Assembly (NCBI RefSeq): GCF_024399475.1
Contig: NZ_CP101620.1
Location: 310,001 to 374,000 of the forward strand
Direction: 5' to 3'
Length of the DNA stretch: 64,000 nucleotides
Source: Allocoprobacillus halotolerans
GTDB taxonomy: Bacteria; Bacillota_I; Bacilli_A; Erysipelotrichales; Coprobacillaceae
A model generated the notes under the pieces. The model was given only the letters and a program-made list of their open reading frames with translations. It searched no databases and was not told the origin of the DNA. This document shows, one piece after another, positions 1 to 8,050 of the stretch. A program made the translations under genes and the position numbers. Position 1 is the first letter of the stretch; each line of letters starts with the position of its first letter.

Positions 1-522
1 GAACGCCAGATGTATCAACTTCAGGCAAGGATGATAACGTAGATGAATTATCTGAAAAATCATAATGATCTATAAGAGTTCTTTGACCGTTGATTTCTGC
101 ATATATAAAACCATTTTGTCTAATTAATGATAACGGATGTGAAAAAGTAGTTTGATTCTTCAAATTATTTAATGATTCAGCAAAAGCCTTTGTATAGGTT
201 GATGCAAATCCATCTTCATCCTTAGAAATATGGATAGTTGATTTAATTTCATTATCTATAAAAACTGGATATACATAATAATCATAAGATTCTTCAGGTA
301 AAAACACCTTTATTCCTTTTCCTAAATAAATATTTTCATAGCTTTCTATATCAGATTGTGCAACTAAAAACTGATTAAATTTAGAAGATATATACTCTCA
401 TAGTCTGAAGAAATGTCAGTTCTGACATAAAAGCTATTATCCTCATGTTCTAAAGCTGCCACATTCATAATAGTAGCCGAAATCATTAAAACAAATACCA
501 ATAAAACTTTTAATTTTTTCAT
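1..522 (-). pseudogene. Secreted protein, partial and interrupted
   Basis: The reading frame starts at 522 (ATG, with AAAGGAAA just upstream as ribosome binding site) and runs off the left edge. The first ~23 residues (MKKLKVLLVFVLMISATIMN...) form a clear signal peptide. After about 60 residues the frame stops, and the rest continues in another frame to position 1, so the gene is broken once; the break is not in a long homopolymer. The downstream part contains a hydrophilic extracellular-looking segment. I do not recognise the family; it could be the propeptide of a secreted enzyme whose catalytic part lies outside the window. No function is assigned. Confidence 0.5.
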
Positions 523-1201
523 AATTATTTTCCTTTCTTTTATTGTTATTATTATATCGCTATTTTGATTTTAATAAATTTGTCAATTCCCTCCTTTCAT
601 TTTCTTTTCATATAATTTATTAGAACCAAAACGTTTGTCCATTATTCTTAATTTAATTATAACATATTATCTTTTAAATAAAAAGTTCTTTTTTTGTTTT
701 GCATATATTTTTTTGTAAAAAGAGAAACTAATCTATAACAGTTCCTTACTTATTATATAATGAACGAAAAAAGAATATAAACATTGGATAAATTTCTAAA
801 CTTCCTGTTAACATATCAAGTGATAATTCAATTTTAGAAAAAGAAGATATATAAATAGGGCAAAAAAATAGTTTTATACTATTTCTCTACCCTTTTATAT
901 ATGTTCTTTTAAAATCTGTTAGTTTAACAAAAAATGATTTCGTTCTTCTATTGTGATTTTCTGATCAGAAAAAATATTAAATCCTAAAAATAAAATATAC
1001 TCATTATTATTAGAAATTGAATGATTTTCTAGATACTTTGCCATTTAGTATATAGTCTTTTTTATCAATGCAATTTGCAGTTGATTGTACGTTTAGAGAT
1101 AAGATCAGGAAATACATACATCAATAAATTTTCAATATTATAGTCACTTAACAAATGAATAAACAAAAATAAATCAATTTCAAATTATTTATTAGTAGCA
1201 T
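523..1201. other. Gene-poor AT-rich stretch
   Basis: No intact gene is visible over ~680 bp. A weak hairpin (AAATAG/CTATTT inside GGG/CCC, about 858-895) may be a terminator. On the minus strand around 920-1190 there are two short adjoining frames that could be the remnant of a small gene, but nothing identifies it. Confidence 0.4.
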
Positions 1202-1627
1202 CTATTCTATTTCAAACTCAGCATAATAATCATATTCATTTCCTTTATATTCAAAAATCTTTTTGACCCTGTATTCTCCACTTGGTAATTCTCCATAAAA
1301 TATCCAAAACAACGTCCACCAATACTCTCCATTTTTTGGAATTGTATAAACAGTAACTTCATCCCAATGAGCTGTTCGAGTATATTCTAATTCAACCCAT
1401 TTTCCATTTTCATATTTTTCAACCCAATACTTTAAATGAGTTGTGACTTCTTCTTGTAAATCGGTATTAGATTGCTGACAAGTTAATTTTAAGCCAGTGT
1501 TAGAAACATCTGATACACTTAACTTTAATCCCAATGGATTATCTTTATCTAAAATTGAATGTGAACAGCCAATAAGCATAAAAATTAAGGATATGCTAAA
1601 AATTGTTATTATGATCTTTTTTAACAT
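1202..1627 (-). CDS. Lipoprotein with Ig-like domain
   Basis: About 141 residues from the ATG at 1627, which has GGTGAT six bases upstream; an ATG at 1648 is possible but less well placed. The N terminus is a lipoprotein signal (hydrophobic stretch ending LIGC), so the mature protein should be lipid-anchored outside the membrane. The remainder, with LGLKLSVSDVSNTGLKLTC near the start, a central YWVEKYENGKWVEL and a final SGEYRVKKIFEYKG, has the pattern of the small bacterial Ig-like (Big_14-type) domain found in many Bacillota lipoproteins. Its role is unknown. It lies outside the mobile elements and is not obviously in an operon. Confidence 0.7.
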   Translation of the reverse strand: MLKKIIITIFSISLIFMLIGCSHSILDKDNPLGLKLSVSDVSNTGLKLTCQQSNTDLQEEVTTHLKYWVEKYENGKWVELEYTRTAHWDEVTVYTIPKNGEYWWTLFWIFYGELPSGEYRVKKIFEYKGNEYDYYAEFEIE

Positions 1628-1841
1628 TTTAATCACCATTCCTTTCAATATATGTGATTTATAAATTTAGGAAAAATTATATATGTCTTTTTGACTATCT
1701 TTTTATATCTTCTTAAATGTCCGTAAAGCCTTATTTTATCGACTCTACGGGCATTTTACTTTTGTGGTAAACCTCACATATCTAGGTCTATCTTCTTATA
1801 TTTTCGCTATCAAGCGTGGTTAAAATCGTGGTAAATACTTC

Positions 1842-2216
1842 TTATGCGATTAGACGCTGGACCTCTGATTTTGCGGTATCTATGGACGCATGAGCATACC
1901 TGTTCATTGTGATACTGATATTTGAATGTCCCATGATATACTGTAAATCTTTCGGGTTCATGTTTTTGCTTGCCAGTCTTGTGCAGAACGTATGGCGTAG
2001 CGTATGCGGTGTGATATGTGGCAAGGGGTTATCCTTATGGTGCTTGTTGTATTTCTTTACCATACGGACAAATAAAGTGCTGTAATCAATCGCAACTTTG
2101 GGCTTGCCTTTATGATTGACAAATAGAAAGTTGCTCCGTCCGTCTATCACAAATGGTTCTGCCTTTGGACGTTTCTTCATCACTCGTTGAAATGCCTGTA
2201 TCGTTTCTTTGCACAA
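1842..2216 (-). pseudogene. Tyrosine recombinase, C-terminal fragment
   Basis: This 124-residue frame contains the catalytic second half of a Tn916/Tn1549-type integrase: TPHTLRHTFCTRLA carries the H-x-x-R box, YIMGHSNISITMNRYAH carries the second His and the nucleophile Tyr. The N-terminal arm-binding and core-binding domains are missing because the frame ends abruptly at about 2217, where sequence of another element (a mobV gene in the opposite orientation) begins. Downstream (1740-1840) lie GTGGTAAA-type repeats and a CCGTA/TACGG inverted repeat, as found at the integrase end of such transposons. It is best read as the abandoned end of an integrative conjugative element. Confidence 0.8.
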
Positions 2217-2219
2217 TTG

Positions 2220-3072
2220 TTGAAATAGATGGAGTTGAAAGATTGAAATGCAAGGATATTCTCACAAAGAAAGAACTCAAGCGATTTCACCCAGATTTAG
2301 GGGCGTTTCTTGAACAAGCCTTAGGTTATATGCCTTCCATTCAAAACAACGCTACAATCAACGGAAATCGCACAATAAAAGAGTTGAAACAACAAGAAGA
2401 TTTAAGTTTTAAAAAGAGCTTAGAAAACATTTATAAACATAATGAAGCAACTCAAAACATTATTGATGAAGCTAATCATATTGATTACAATCTATCCGGA
2501 CTGTTGGAAAAGACAAGAACACTTAAAAAATGCAATCAGATTATTGATGGGCTTAAACATAGCCTAAATCAATACCAAAAAGAAGTATTAGGTTTAACAC
2601 ATCTTGTCACGATTCAAAAGAAGAACTAGACATGTATAGATCCATGCCTTTAGCGAAACAACTTAAACAAAAGGAAGAAGTTATTCATCATTTATATTCA
2701 TCAATTGACCATCTCGAACAAAGAATATCTTATGAAGAAAATCAATTTCAAAGATTAAGAAAAAATTATGATGAACTAGAAAAGAAAAACGATTGCCTTA
2801 AAGAAAATATCAATCTCTATAAACAATTTGTTTCTTTGTTAGGATTAGATAAAATATTTAGACGTTTCAAACAAATATTTCAAAGAGAACATAATACTAT
2901 TAATGCCTATGATTTAAAAGAATTGTATCATAAAGCTCAAAATGCCATAACAAGAGTCTTATCTTCATTAAAAGAAAAGATACATTATTTTGAAGAAAAA
3001 CATCCAAATGAATCATTAGAAATATCAATACAGTCAAAAAACGATCGACAATATCGTGATATGGAGCTTTAA
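2220..3072 (+). pseudogene. MobV relaxase, 5'-truncated copy
   Basis: From TTGAAATAGATGGAG onward the sequence aligns base for base with codon ~133 onward of the complete relaxase gene at 12309. The catalytic N-terminal domain (HLNYN and HxDExTPHxHF motifs) is absent. What remains is the coiled-coil, Lys/Glu-rich C-terminal region. There is a further one-base shortfall near 2620 (an A run, four versus five in the complete copy). The last codons (MEL) contain the GGAG used as ribosome binding site by the following integrase gene, as in copy B. Confidence 0.9.
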
Positions 3073-3073
3073 A

Positions 3074-4403
3074 ATGGCAGTATATAAAAATAAATATGGT
3101 TTATGGTCGATAAGATTTAAATACAAAGATAATGATAATAAATGGCGACAAAAACAAGTTTATACAGGAAAAAGTGGTTTTGAAACAAAAAAGAAGCGTT
3201 AGAAAAAGAATCAAAAGTTAAATATGATATAGAACGAAAATTGTTAAAGACTCAAGAAGAAAACAATCAAAAAACACTCAAAGAAGTTATTGATGAAGTT
3301 ATTTTAGATTGCCAGTATTATATGAAAGAAACTTCTATCAAAACAACCAAACAGGCATTACAACATGCTAAAAGTTTGTTTGACAAACCTATTGTGAGTA
3401 TTACTCCACAAGATTTAAGACAGATTATTCTTTCATTAGAAAGGAAAAATTTAAGTATTGGTACAATTGATAAAATATATTATAAACTTAACCTTGTCTT
3501 TAAATATGCTTTAGAAAATGAATATATTCAAACAAATCCGTTAAGAAAAGTACGAAGAATTAAAAAGCCTGATGAGTTAGAGGAAAACAATTATAATATA
3601 TGGAAACTTTCAGAGTTTCAAGAGTTTATCTACAATGTGAAAGAGCCCTTATATTATACGTTATTCTCATTACTTTATTATACAGGTATGCAACGTGGTG
3701 AAGCTTTATCATTACAATGGAAACATATTGATTTGAATAAGGGAACAATTGATATTAAACAGACTCTATCTAATATTCATTCCGTCAAAGAAGAAGTCTT
3801 AACACCACCAAAGACAAAAAATTCAACACGATTAATTTGTATACCTCAAATTCTTATCAATATATTAAAGAAATGGTATCAAACGGAAAGCCAAAAAATC
3901 GGTTTTAGTCAAGAGTCCTATGTTTTTGGTTTTATCTATCCGCTTGCTCGAAATACAGTTCATAATCAATTTAGAAAACATTTGATAATTGGTTCTAAAG
4001 GATATGGATATACGTATACTTCTTGTTTAAGTGGAAAAATTGAAATTGGTGCAACTGTGATGTTGGATGGAAAGGTTTATTATAATGAAGAAAAAAGGGT
4101 GGATATAAGGAATGGAAAATACATGTTAGAATTAAAAACATTATTGATAATCCATATGGATTAAATTATATTGTAGAAATTTCTTTACCATATTTACGTA
4201 TACATGATTTAAGACATAGTTGTGTATCTTTAATGGTTAATAATGTCAAAACTCAACAATCTTTAGTTGCAATGGCTTATCATTTTGGACACAGTGTTGA
4301 AACAATGCTGAACACATACTCTCATTTATTTACTGAAACTGAACAAGCTCTTATTCAGGAGTTTGATCAGATCATTGAATATCAATCAACCTCTACCCAT
4401 TAG
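3074..4403 (+). pseudogene. IME tyrosine recombinase (copy A, inactive)
   Basis: The start ATG at 3074 is two bases after the mobV stop and shares its GGAG. The first ~43 residues form an arm-type DNA-binding domain (MAVYKNKYGLWSIRFKYKD). At 3187-3193 the A AAA AAG sequence is followed by a zero-frame TAG; the rest of the protein is in the -1 frame, exactly as in copy B. A second shortfall in an A run occurs near 4090, unique to this copy. The catalytic box I reads TGMQRGEAL where copy B has TGMRRGEAL, so the conserved Arg is Gln. The H-x-x-R (HDLRHSC) and GH...Y (HFGHSVETMLNTYSH) boxes survive. Confidence 0.85.
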
Positions 4404-4415
4404 GATAGAGGTTGA
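4386..4415 (+). terminator. Hairpin at the end of int (copy A)
   Basis: Ten-bp inverted repeat TCAACCTCTA / TAGAGGTTGA around the int stop codon; the same hairpin is at 14871-14895 in copy B. It lacks a strong T tract, so it may be an RNA stabiliser or weak terminator. Confidence 0.5.
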
Positions 4416-4440
4416 TCATAAAGATGGGAGGAAATATATG

Positions 4441-4712
4441 ATGAATGATTTTATAAAAGATTTATTTTTGGAAAATTTATACCCAGTGAAAGAGAATCAC
4501 CTTATACAAAAGAATATCAGAAAGCATTAAAGCATAATGAGGATGTCATCAATCAAGCATTACAGATCATGAATGAAAAACATATTAGCAATGCTGAAAA
4601 GATAATTGATGACATTATAAATTCGTGGATAGATGTTGATAACTTTGCTGTTCTTAATGCTTTTGAAGATGGTATAAAACTTGGATTAGAATTAGGAAGA
4701 TTGGTAAAATAA
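4441..4712 (+). pseudogene. Small DUF6809-like protein (copy A)
   Basis: Homologue of the protein at 14921. The start is preceded by GGGAGG. After ~10 codons the frame is lost at a T run (one T fewer than required) and continues in another frame to the TAA at 4710. The protein family pattern (LY-G-x-x-P-S-E near the N terminus, alanine/leucine helix, F-x-x-G-x-x-L-G-x-x-L at the C terminus) resembles DUF6809, small proteins of mobile elements with unknown function. Confidence 0.6.
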
Positions 4713-4880
4713 AAGAATTTGGTGCAAAAAAAGAGATTCTATATAAAAAATCCATCCTTTTAAAGAGAGTATAGAAATAAATTTTGAACCAAATAGACTC
4801 ATCAAACAAAAAATATTTATTTGAATTTTGTGTTTGAAAACACAAAAAAAGCCCTTAAAATAAGGACTTTACTGTTTCAA
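4713..4880. other. Non-coding right-end region of copy A
   Basis: Conserved with 15205-15372. It contains a ten-bp hairpin TTTTGTGTTT/AAACACAAAA and a CCTTA/TAAGG hairpin just before the tRNA. Such repeats next to an attachment site could be recombinase or Xis binding sites, or terminators for the small ORF. Confidence 0.4.
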
Positions 4881-4954
4881 TGGAGCGGGTGATGGGAATC
4901 GAACCCACGTAGTCAGCTTGGAAGGCTGAAGTTCTACCATTGAACTACACCCGC
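4881..4954 (-). tRNA. tRNA-Gly(TCC)
   Basis: Complete cloverleaf on the minus strand with encoded CCA (TCCA at 4881-4884), anticodon TCC in loop CTTCCAA, T arm GGTTCGATTCC. The acceptor GCGGGTG/CACCCGC pairs fully, unlike the two other tRNA-Gly copies in this window (15373 and 51667), each of which lacks one C of this acceptor strand. Confidence 0.95.
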
Positions 4955-4960
4955 ATACTC

Positions 4961-4977
4961 TGGGGCGGTCGATGGGA
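4961..4977 (-). repeat. Putative left attachment site (tRNA-His 3' end)
   Basis: TGGGGCGGTCGATGGGA is the last 17 bases of a tRNA-His gene (minus strand), standing alone. It matches 15452-15468, inside the complete tRNA-His, except for one base. Here the base is the one that pairs correctly with tRNA-His position 5; in the complete gene it is not. That is what one expects if this half is the original chromosomal end and the right copy was brought by the element. Confidence 0.65.
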
Positions 4978-5029
4978 GCATGTCAACGCATAAAAGATGA
5001 TAAAAAACACTGTATTTAAGCTATTTTAA

Positions 5030-5068
5030 AAGTATATCAAAGTATAATTTATATACTAAGATATACTT
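5030..5068. repeat. Nested inverted repeat at the IME left end
   Basis: AAGTATATC...GATATACTT encloses a second pair AGTATA...TATACT with symmetrical AA mismatches. It lies 50-90 bp inside the left boundary. The half-site AAAGTATATCAAAG occurs again at about 9189-9202 upstream of the repA-like gene, so it may be a binding site for an element protein. Confidence 0.5.
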
Positions 5069-5136
5069 TTTTATCATTTTTGGTGTTATTTTAGTGTTTA
5101 AAATTTATAATTATTGAATATTTACTTATACTTATA

Positions 5137-5589
5137 TCAATAACTTTCAATAAATTTTATAATTGATTCATTAATATTATCATTGTTTTCAAAGCTCAAC
5201 ATAGAATAACCGCCATTACTATTTTTAACAAATAACGAAGGGGCATATTTAAAATCAGGGAAATATGAATATATATAATCAAGTTGTACTTGATAGTTTT
5301 TATCCTTCCTATTTAATGTATAATTATAAATAATCAGATCATAATTATTAATATTTTCACTTTCAACTTCTTTTACTTCTTCACATGTTGTACAATTTTC
5401 TAAGGAAATTTGAAGCAAATCATTATTTAAATTATTTGTTTCTAGTAAAACTTTCAAATCGTCAAAGTTTAATTCTTTTATTTCGGCCTTTGATTTATTA
5501 ACTTCAGTTGATACACAACCACTTAAAATAATGAGAACTAGACAAACAAAGTAGAATAGAATGCTTTTATTAACAATAACTTTTTTCAT
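5137..5589 (-). CDS. Thioredoxin-like lipoprotein
   Basis: 150 residues. The signal ends in LSGC (lipobox, Cys at about 25), so it should be an extracytoplasmic lipoprotein. A CTTC motif (about 67-70) followed by an EEVKEVE helix, and a later KYAPSLFVK that has the place and form of the thioredoxin cis-proline loop, point to a thioredoxin fold, as in the bacteriocin-transport accessory type proteins. It would act on disulfides of exported proteins. It is the last gene of a three-gene minus-strand operon; its ATG overlaps the TAA of the gene upstream (TAAATG arrangement). The fold assignment is inference from motifs; substrate unknown. Confidence 0.6.
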   Translation of the reverse strand: MKKVIVNKSILFYFVCLVLIILSGCVSTEVNKSKAEIKELNFDDLKVLLETNNLNNDLLQISLENCTTCEEVKEVESENINNYDLIIYNYTLNRKDKNYQVQLDYIYSYFPDFKYAPSLFVKNSNGGYSMLSFENNDNINESIIKFIESY

Positions 5590-6123
5590 TTATTTTGTAT
5601 TTAACATTCCTATTGTTCTCATTATATTTTGTGAATTATTTTCTGGTACTACTTCAACACAATACATAATTTCATGCGTTTGATTATTTTCCATTTTTTC
5701 CAACTGCTTTTCTAAATCGGATAGTTTACTTTTATCTTTGATTTCCTCTTCATTTATTTTAAGATTGATATTTAATGTTTCGTTAATATTCCAGTCTATT
5801 TCGTCAAAAACTACATATATTTCATCTGATTGATTATTAATCAAACTAATATTTACTTTATAATTTTGCAAAAACAAGTTAGTTCTATTATAAAGATCAC
5901 CTTTTTCATTTAGATAAATTTTTGTATTTAGATGATCTTTTACATACACCAAATCATCAATATCGAAAAAATCATAATAAATACTTAATTCATTTTTTTG
6001 AACATCTACGAATTCTAATGTGTTATTAGACTGAGAAATTCTACTAGTAATATATCCACAAGCAGTACCAAACAAATAGATTATGCACAACAATATAATA
6101 AATTTTCTTTTTTGTTTTCCCAT
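5590..6123 (-). CDS. Membrane-anchored extracellular protein, unknown
   Basis: 177 residues with one N-terminal membrane segment (about 8-27, IILLCIIYLFGTACGY) and a long outward-facing domain rich in Asn, Asp and Ile, with several NxT/NxS. I do not recognise the family. It begins seven bases after the stop of the secreted protein gene at 6130-6647 and is directly followed by the thioredoxin-like lipoprotein, so the three are probably co-transcribed and function together at the cell surface. Confidence 0.6.
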   Translation of the reverse strand: MGKQKRKFIILLCIIYLFGTACGYITSRISQSNNTLEFVDVQKNELSIYYDFFDIDDLVYVKDHLNTKIYLNEKGDLYNRTNLFLQNYKVNISLINNQSDEIYVVFDEIDWNINETLNINLKINEEEIKDKSKLSDLEKQLEKMENNQTHEIMYCVEVVPENNSQNIMRTIGMLNTK

Positions 6124-6129
6124 ATATTA

Positions 6130-6647
6130 TCAAATTTTTTTCTCACTATACTCATCATAAAGTGTATAAGAGTATTTTGCAGTAACATATTTTTCCTTAT
6201 AAGTACAATTATCATATACTGTTACAATATATCCAGAAGTATTTTTCTTTTTTGACCAACCTTGTAGTATCCAATGCAATGGGGACTAATTTTAAACGTT
6301 GATGAAGTTGTAATGGTACTTGACTTTCCAACTCCTACCTTTGCCGTAGCACCTAATTTAGCAGTTATTAAATTAAATTCTGCTGTAGTACTAACTGATG
6401 TTTCGGTTTTATATGTAGTTGAGTAACTAATAGTCTTAGATTGTACTTGAGATCCATTATTTTTGAATTCACCTTGTTTATTAATAATTATGTCATTTTT
6501 TGTAGAAGACGGTTCATAGTATTTAGTAGGAGTACATATCGGTCCTCTAGGTTGTATAACTGCAGAAGATGCATTTACGTTTGAACAAGTAATAGGAATC
6601 AATAATGACAATAATACAAAGCTAGTTATAATTTTATTTTTTTTCAT
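6130..6647 (-). pseudogene. Secreted Ser/Thr-rich protein, interrupted
   Basis: Signal peptide of ~26 residues (MKKNKIITSFVLLSLLIPIT..., cleavage near NASS) followed by a Ser/Thr-rich region with alternating polar and hydrophobic residues, suggesting a beta-strand-rich extracellular protein. The frame as given looks broken about once. The family is not identified; long alternating beta hairpins of this kind occur in surface and pore-type proteins, but this is only a resemblance. First gene of the minus-strand operon, transcribed divergently from padR. Confidence 0.5.
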
Positions 6648-6797
6648 ATTTTTTCTTTCTCCTTTCCATTCTAAAAAAGCAGCATTTAATATAAAACAAT
6701 TTCACCTCCTTCTTTCATTAAATGCAATCGCTTTCTTTACTTTAATTGTAATGGCAAATATCATTTCTGTCAATAAATATATTTTTTTACGACTTAT

Positions 6798-6825
6798 TTT
6801 ATTTAAACTAAATAAATGGTATAAT
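6798..6825 (+). promoter_or_regulatory. Promoter and putative operator of padR operon
   Basis: An eight-bp inverted repeat TTTATTTA-AAC-TAAATAAA (6798-6816) is followed immediately by TATAAT (6820-6825) as -10 box, 23 bases before the start codon. The repeat covers the spacer and -35 region, where a PadR dimer would repress its own operon. This is position-based inference. Confidence 0.5.
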
Positions 6826-6848
6826 TTAATAAAAGAATGGAGGTGACT

Positions 6849-7190
6849 ATGGCTAAGTATTCTAATTATTTATTTAAACTTGATTTATTGATTTTAAGTG
6901 TCTTGAAACATAAAGATATGTATGGTTATGAACTGTCTAAAGTCATTTCTGATCAAACACATGGTTTTGTTGTACCTAAACATGGAACAATGTATCCTGT
7001 TATCTACAAGCTTATTGAAGATGGTTACATAACAAGTCATACAATTGTTGTGAAAAACAAGGCACGTGTTTATTATCATTTGGAAGATAAAGGTAGAGAA
7101 TATCTTCAACAGCTTGTAAATGATTTTGATAATCTTGTATTACAAATTAATAATATCGTCCATGGAGGGAAAAATGATGACGGTGAATAA
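6849..7190 (+). CDS. PadR-family transcriptional regulator
   Basis: 113 residues from the ATG at 6849, preceded by GGAGGTGACT. It has the whole PadR winged helix: DLLILSVLKHKDMYGYELSK, then KHGTMYPVIYKLIEDGYI (the conserved GTLYP-like recognition helix region) and a wing RVYYHLEDKGREYL. PadR proteins repress neighbouring genes and respond to small molecules or peptides. It overlaps the next gene by 17 bases and sits between two divergent operons for exported proteins, so it probably controls both. Confidence 0.9.
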   Translation: MAKYSNYLFKLDLLILSVLKHKDMYGYELSKVISDQTHGFVVPKHGTMYPVIYKLIEDGYITSHTIVVKNKARVYYHLEDKGREYLQQLVNDFDNLVLQINNIVHGGKNDDGE

Positions 7191-7545
7191 AAGATATTAT
7201 AGGGATGTAAAAAAACTTTTTCCTATATATGCAAAAAAGGAGAGGTTTTATCTTAAACAGCTTAAAGAACAAATAAATGAATATGATGATGCTACATATG
7301 ATGAACTAGTAAATAATTTCGGAGATCCTATAGAAATTGTTAAATCATATTACGAAACGGTAAATAGTCGATATTTATTGAAGAGAATAAATTTGAAAAG
7401 AATTATTACAATGACATGTATATTAGTATTAATGTTAAGTACCCTTTATTTAGGATATAGAACATATTCATTGCATGAAGCTGTTAACAATTTCAAAACA
7501 GGCGTTCCTGCAGATATTGAAGAAACGATTGAGGTAATAGAATAA
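7174..7545 (+). CDS. DUF6120-like membrane protein
   Basis: 124 residues starting at the ATG at 7174 (GGAGGG eight bases upstream). The N-terminal ~60 residues (YYRDVKKLFPIYAKKERFYL, then YDDATYDELVNNFGDP and VKSYYETV) match the pattern of DUF6120/DUF1700-type proteins that are nearly always coded beside a PadR regulator. A single membrane segment follows (about 78-95), then a short outer tail. In this family the soluble domain is thought to act with the regulator; the mechanism is unknown. Translationally coupled to padR by overlap and to the next gene by TAATG. Confidence 0.65.
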   Translation: MMTVNKRYYRDVKKLFPIYAKKERFYLKQLKEQINEYDDATYDELVNNFGDPIEIVKSYYETVNSRYLLKRINLKRIITMTCILVLMLSTLYLGYRTYSLHEAVNNFKTGVPADIEETIEVIE

Positions 7546-7976
7546 TGAAAAAAATAATTTTGTGTTTAACTATATGTTTATCGTGCTGTTTAATGTTTAT
7601 GCGATCAACAAGTGCGGAAGAATATTATTGTGATGAAACGATTGAAATTATAAGTATGGAACCTGCAACAAGAGCTACGAAAACAATTACAGGTAAAAAA
7701 ACAGCTTCTATAAAAAATTCATCAGGAAAAGTTCTTTGGTCAGTGACAGTAACTGGATCATTTACATACACTGGATCAAAAGCTACTTGTACAAATTCTT
7801 CGGTCAGTGCACAATCTAATGATAATCGATGGAAAATAAGTTCCAAATCGCATTCAAAAAGTGGAAATACAGCTACGGCGACAGCATCGGCCAAATACTA
7901 TTTAGATGGAAGTTTGATTGCTACTCAAAATAAAACAGTTAAGTTAACATGTAGTGCTTCGGGAAAATTATCTTAG
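7545..7976 (+). CDS. Secreted protein of the GKKTASIK type, unknown
   Basis: 143 residues with a signal peptide (about 1-24, ending TSAEE). The mature part has KTITGKKTASIKNSSGK, a repeated Ser/Thr/Lys-rich beta pattern, two cysteines (in KATCTNSS and LTCSASGKLS, the C terminus) that may form a disulfide. Small secreted proteins with this signature occur in gut Bacillota, often after a PadR/DUF6120 pair; no function is known to me. The start overlaps the stop of the gene before it. The thioredoxin-like lipoprotein of the divergent operon is a plausible partner for its disulfide. Confidence 0.65.
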   Translation: MKKIILCLTICLSCCLMFMRSTSAEEYYCDETIEIISMEPATRATKTITGKKTASIKNSSGKVLWSVTVTGSFTYTGSKATCTNSSVSAQSNDNRWKISSKSHSKSGNTATATASAKYYLDGSLIATQNKTVKLTCSASGKLS

Positions 7977-8010
7977 TACTATATTAGTTTTTAAGCTCAT
8001 CATATGAAAT

Positions 8011-8044
8011 AAAGCCAATTTAAGTGTTACATTAAGTTGGCTTT
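8011..8044. terminator. Bidirectional terminator
   Basis: AAAGCCAATTTAA / TTAAGTTGGCTTT hairpin (one mismatch) between convergent genes, with T-rich sequence on the + strand side. Confidence 0.8.
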
Positions 8045-8050
8045 TAATAT

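Larger units (their letters stand above)
2217..4977 (+). mobile_element. Decayed right end of an IME (copy A)
   Basis: About 2.76 kb here is colinear with 12703-15468: the 3' two-thirds of mobV, the integrase, a small ORF, a tRNA-Gly and 17 bp of the tRNA-His 3' end. The left part of the element is gone, replaced at about 2217 by an unrelated integrase fragment. Several frames are broken and the integrase has lost a catalytic Arg, so this copy cannot move by itself. Its divergence from copy B (many substitutions, mostly synonymous) shows it is a related element, not a recent perfect duplication. Its right end directly abuts the left end of the second IME, forming a tandem array. Confidence 0.75.

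Noticed and set aside
2153-2629. Open frame beginning MVLPLDVSSSLVEMP as a distinct gene
   Set aside because: Its first ~20 codons are antisense to an integrase and the rest is a truncated mobV; it is a chance fusion at an element junction.
4654-4845. Minus-strand frame of 63 residues
   Set aside because: Lies over the small DUF6809-like gene end and non-coding repeats; no ribosome site or family.
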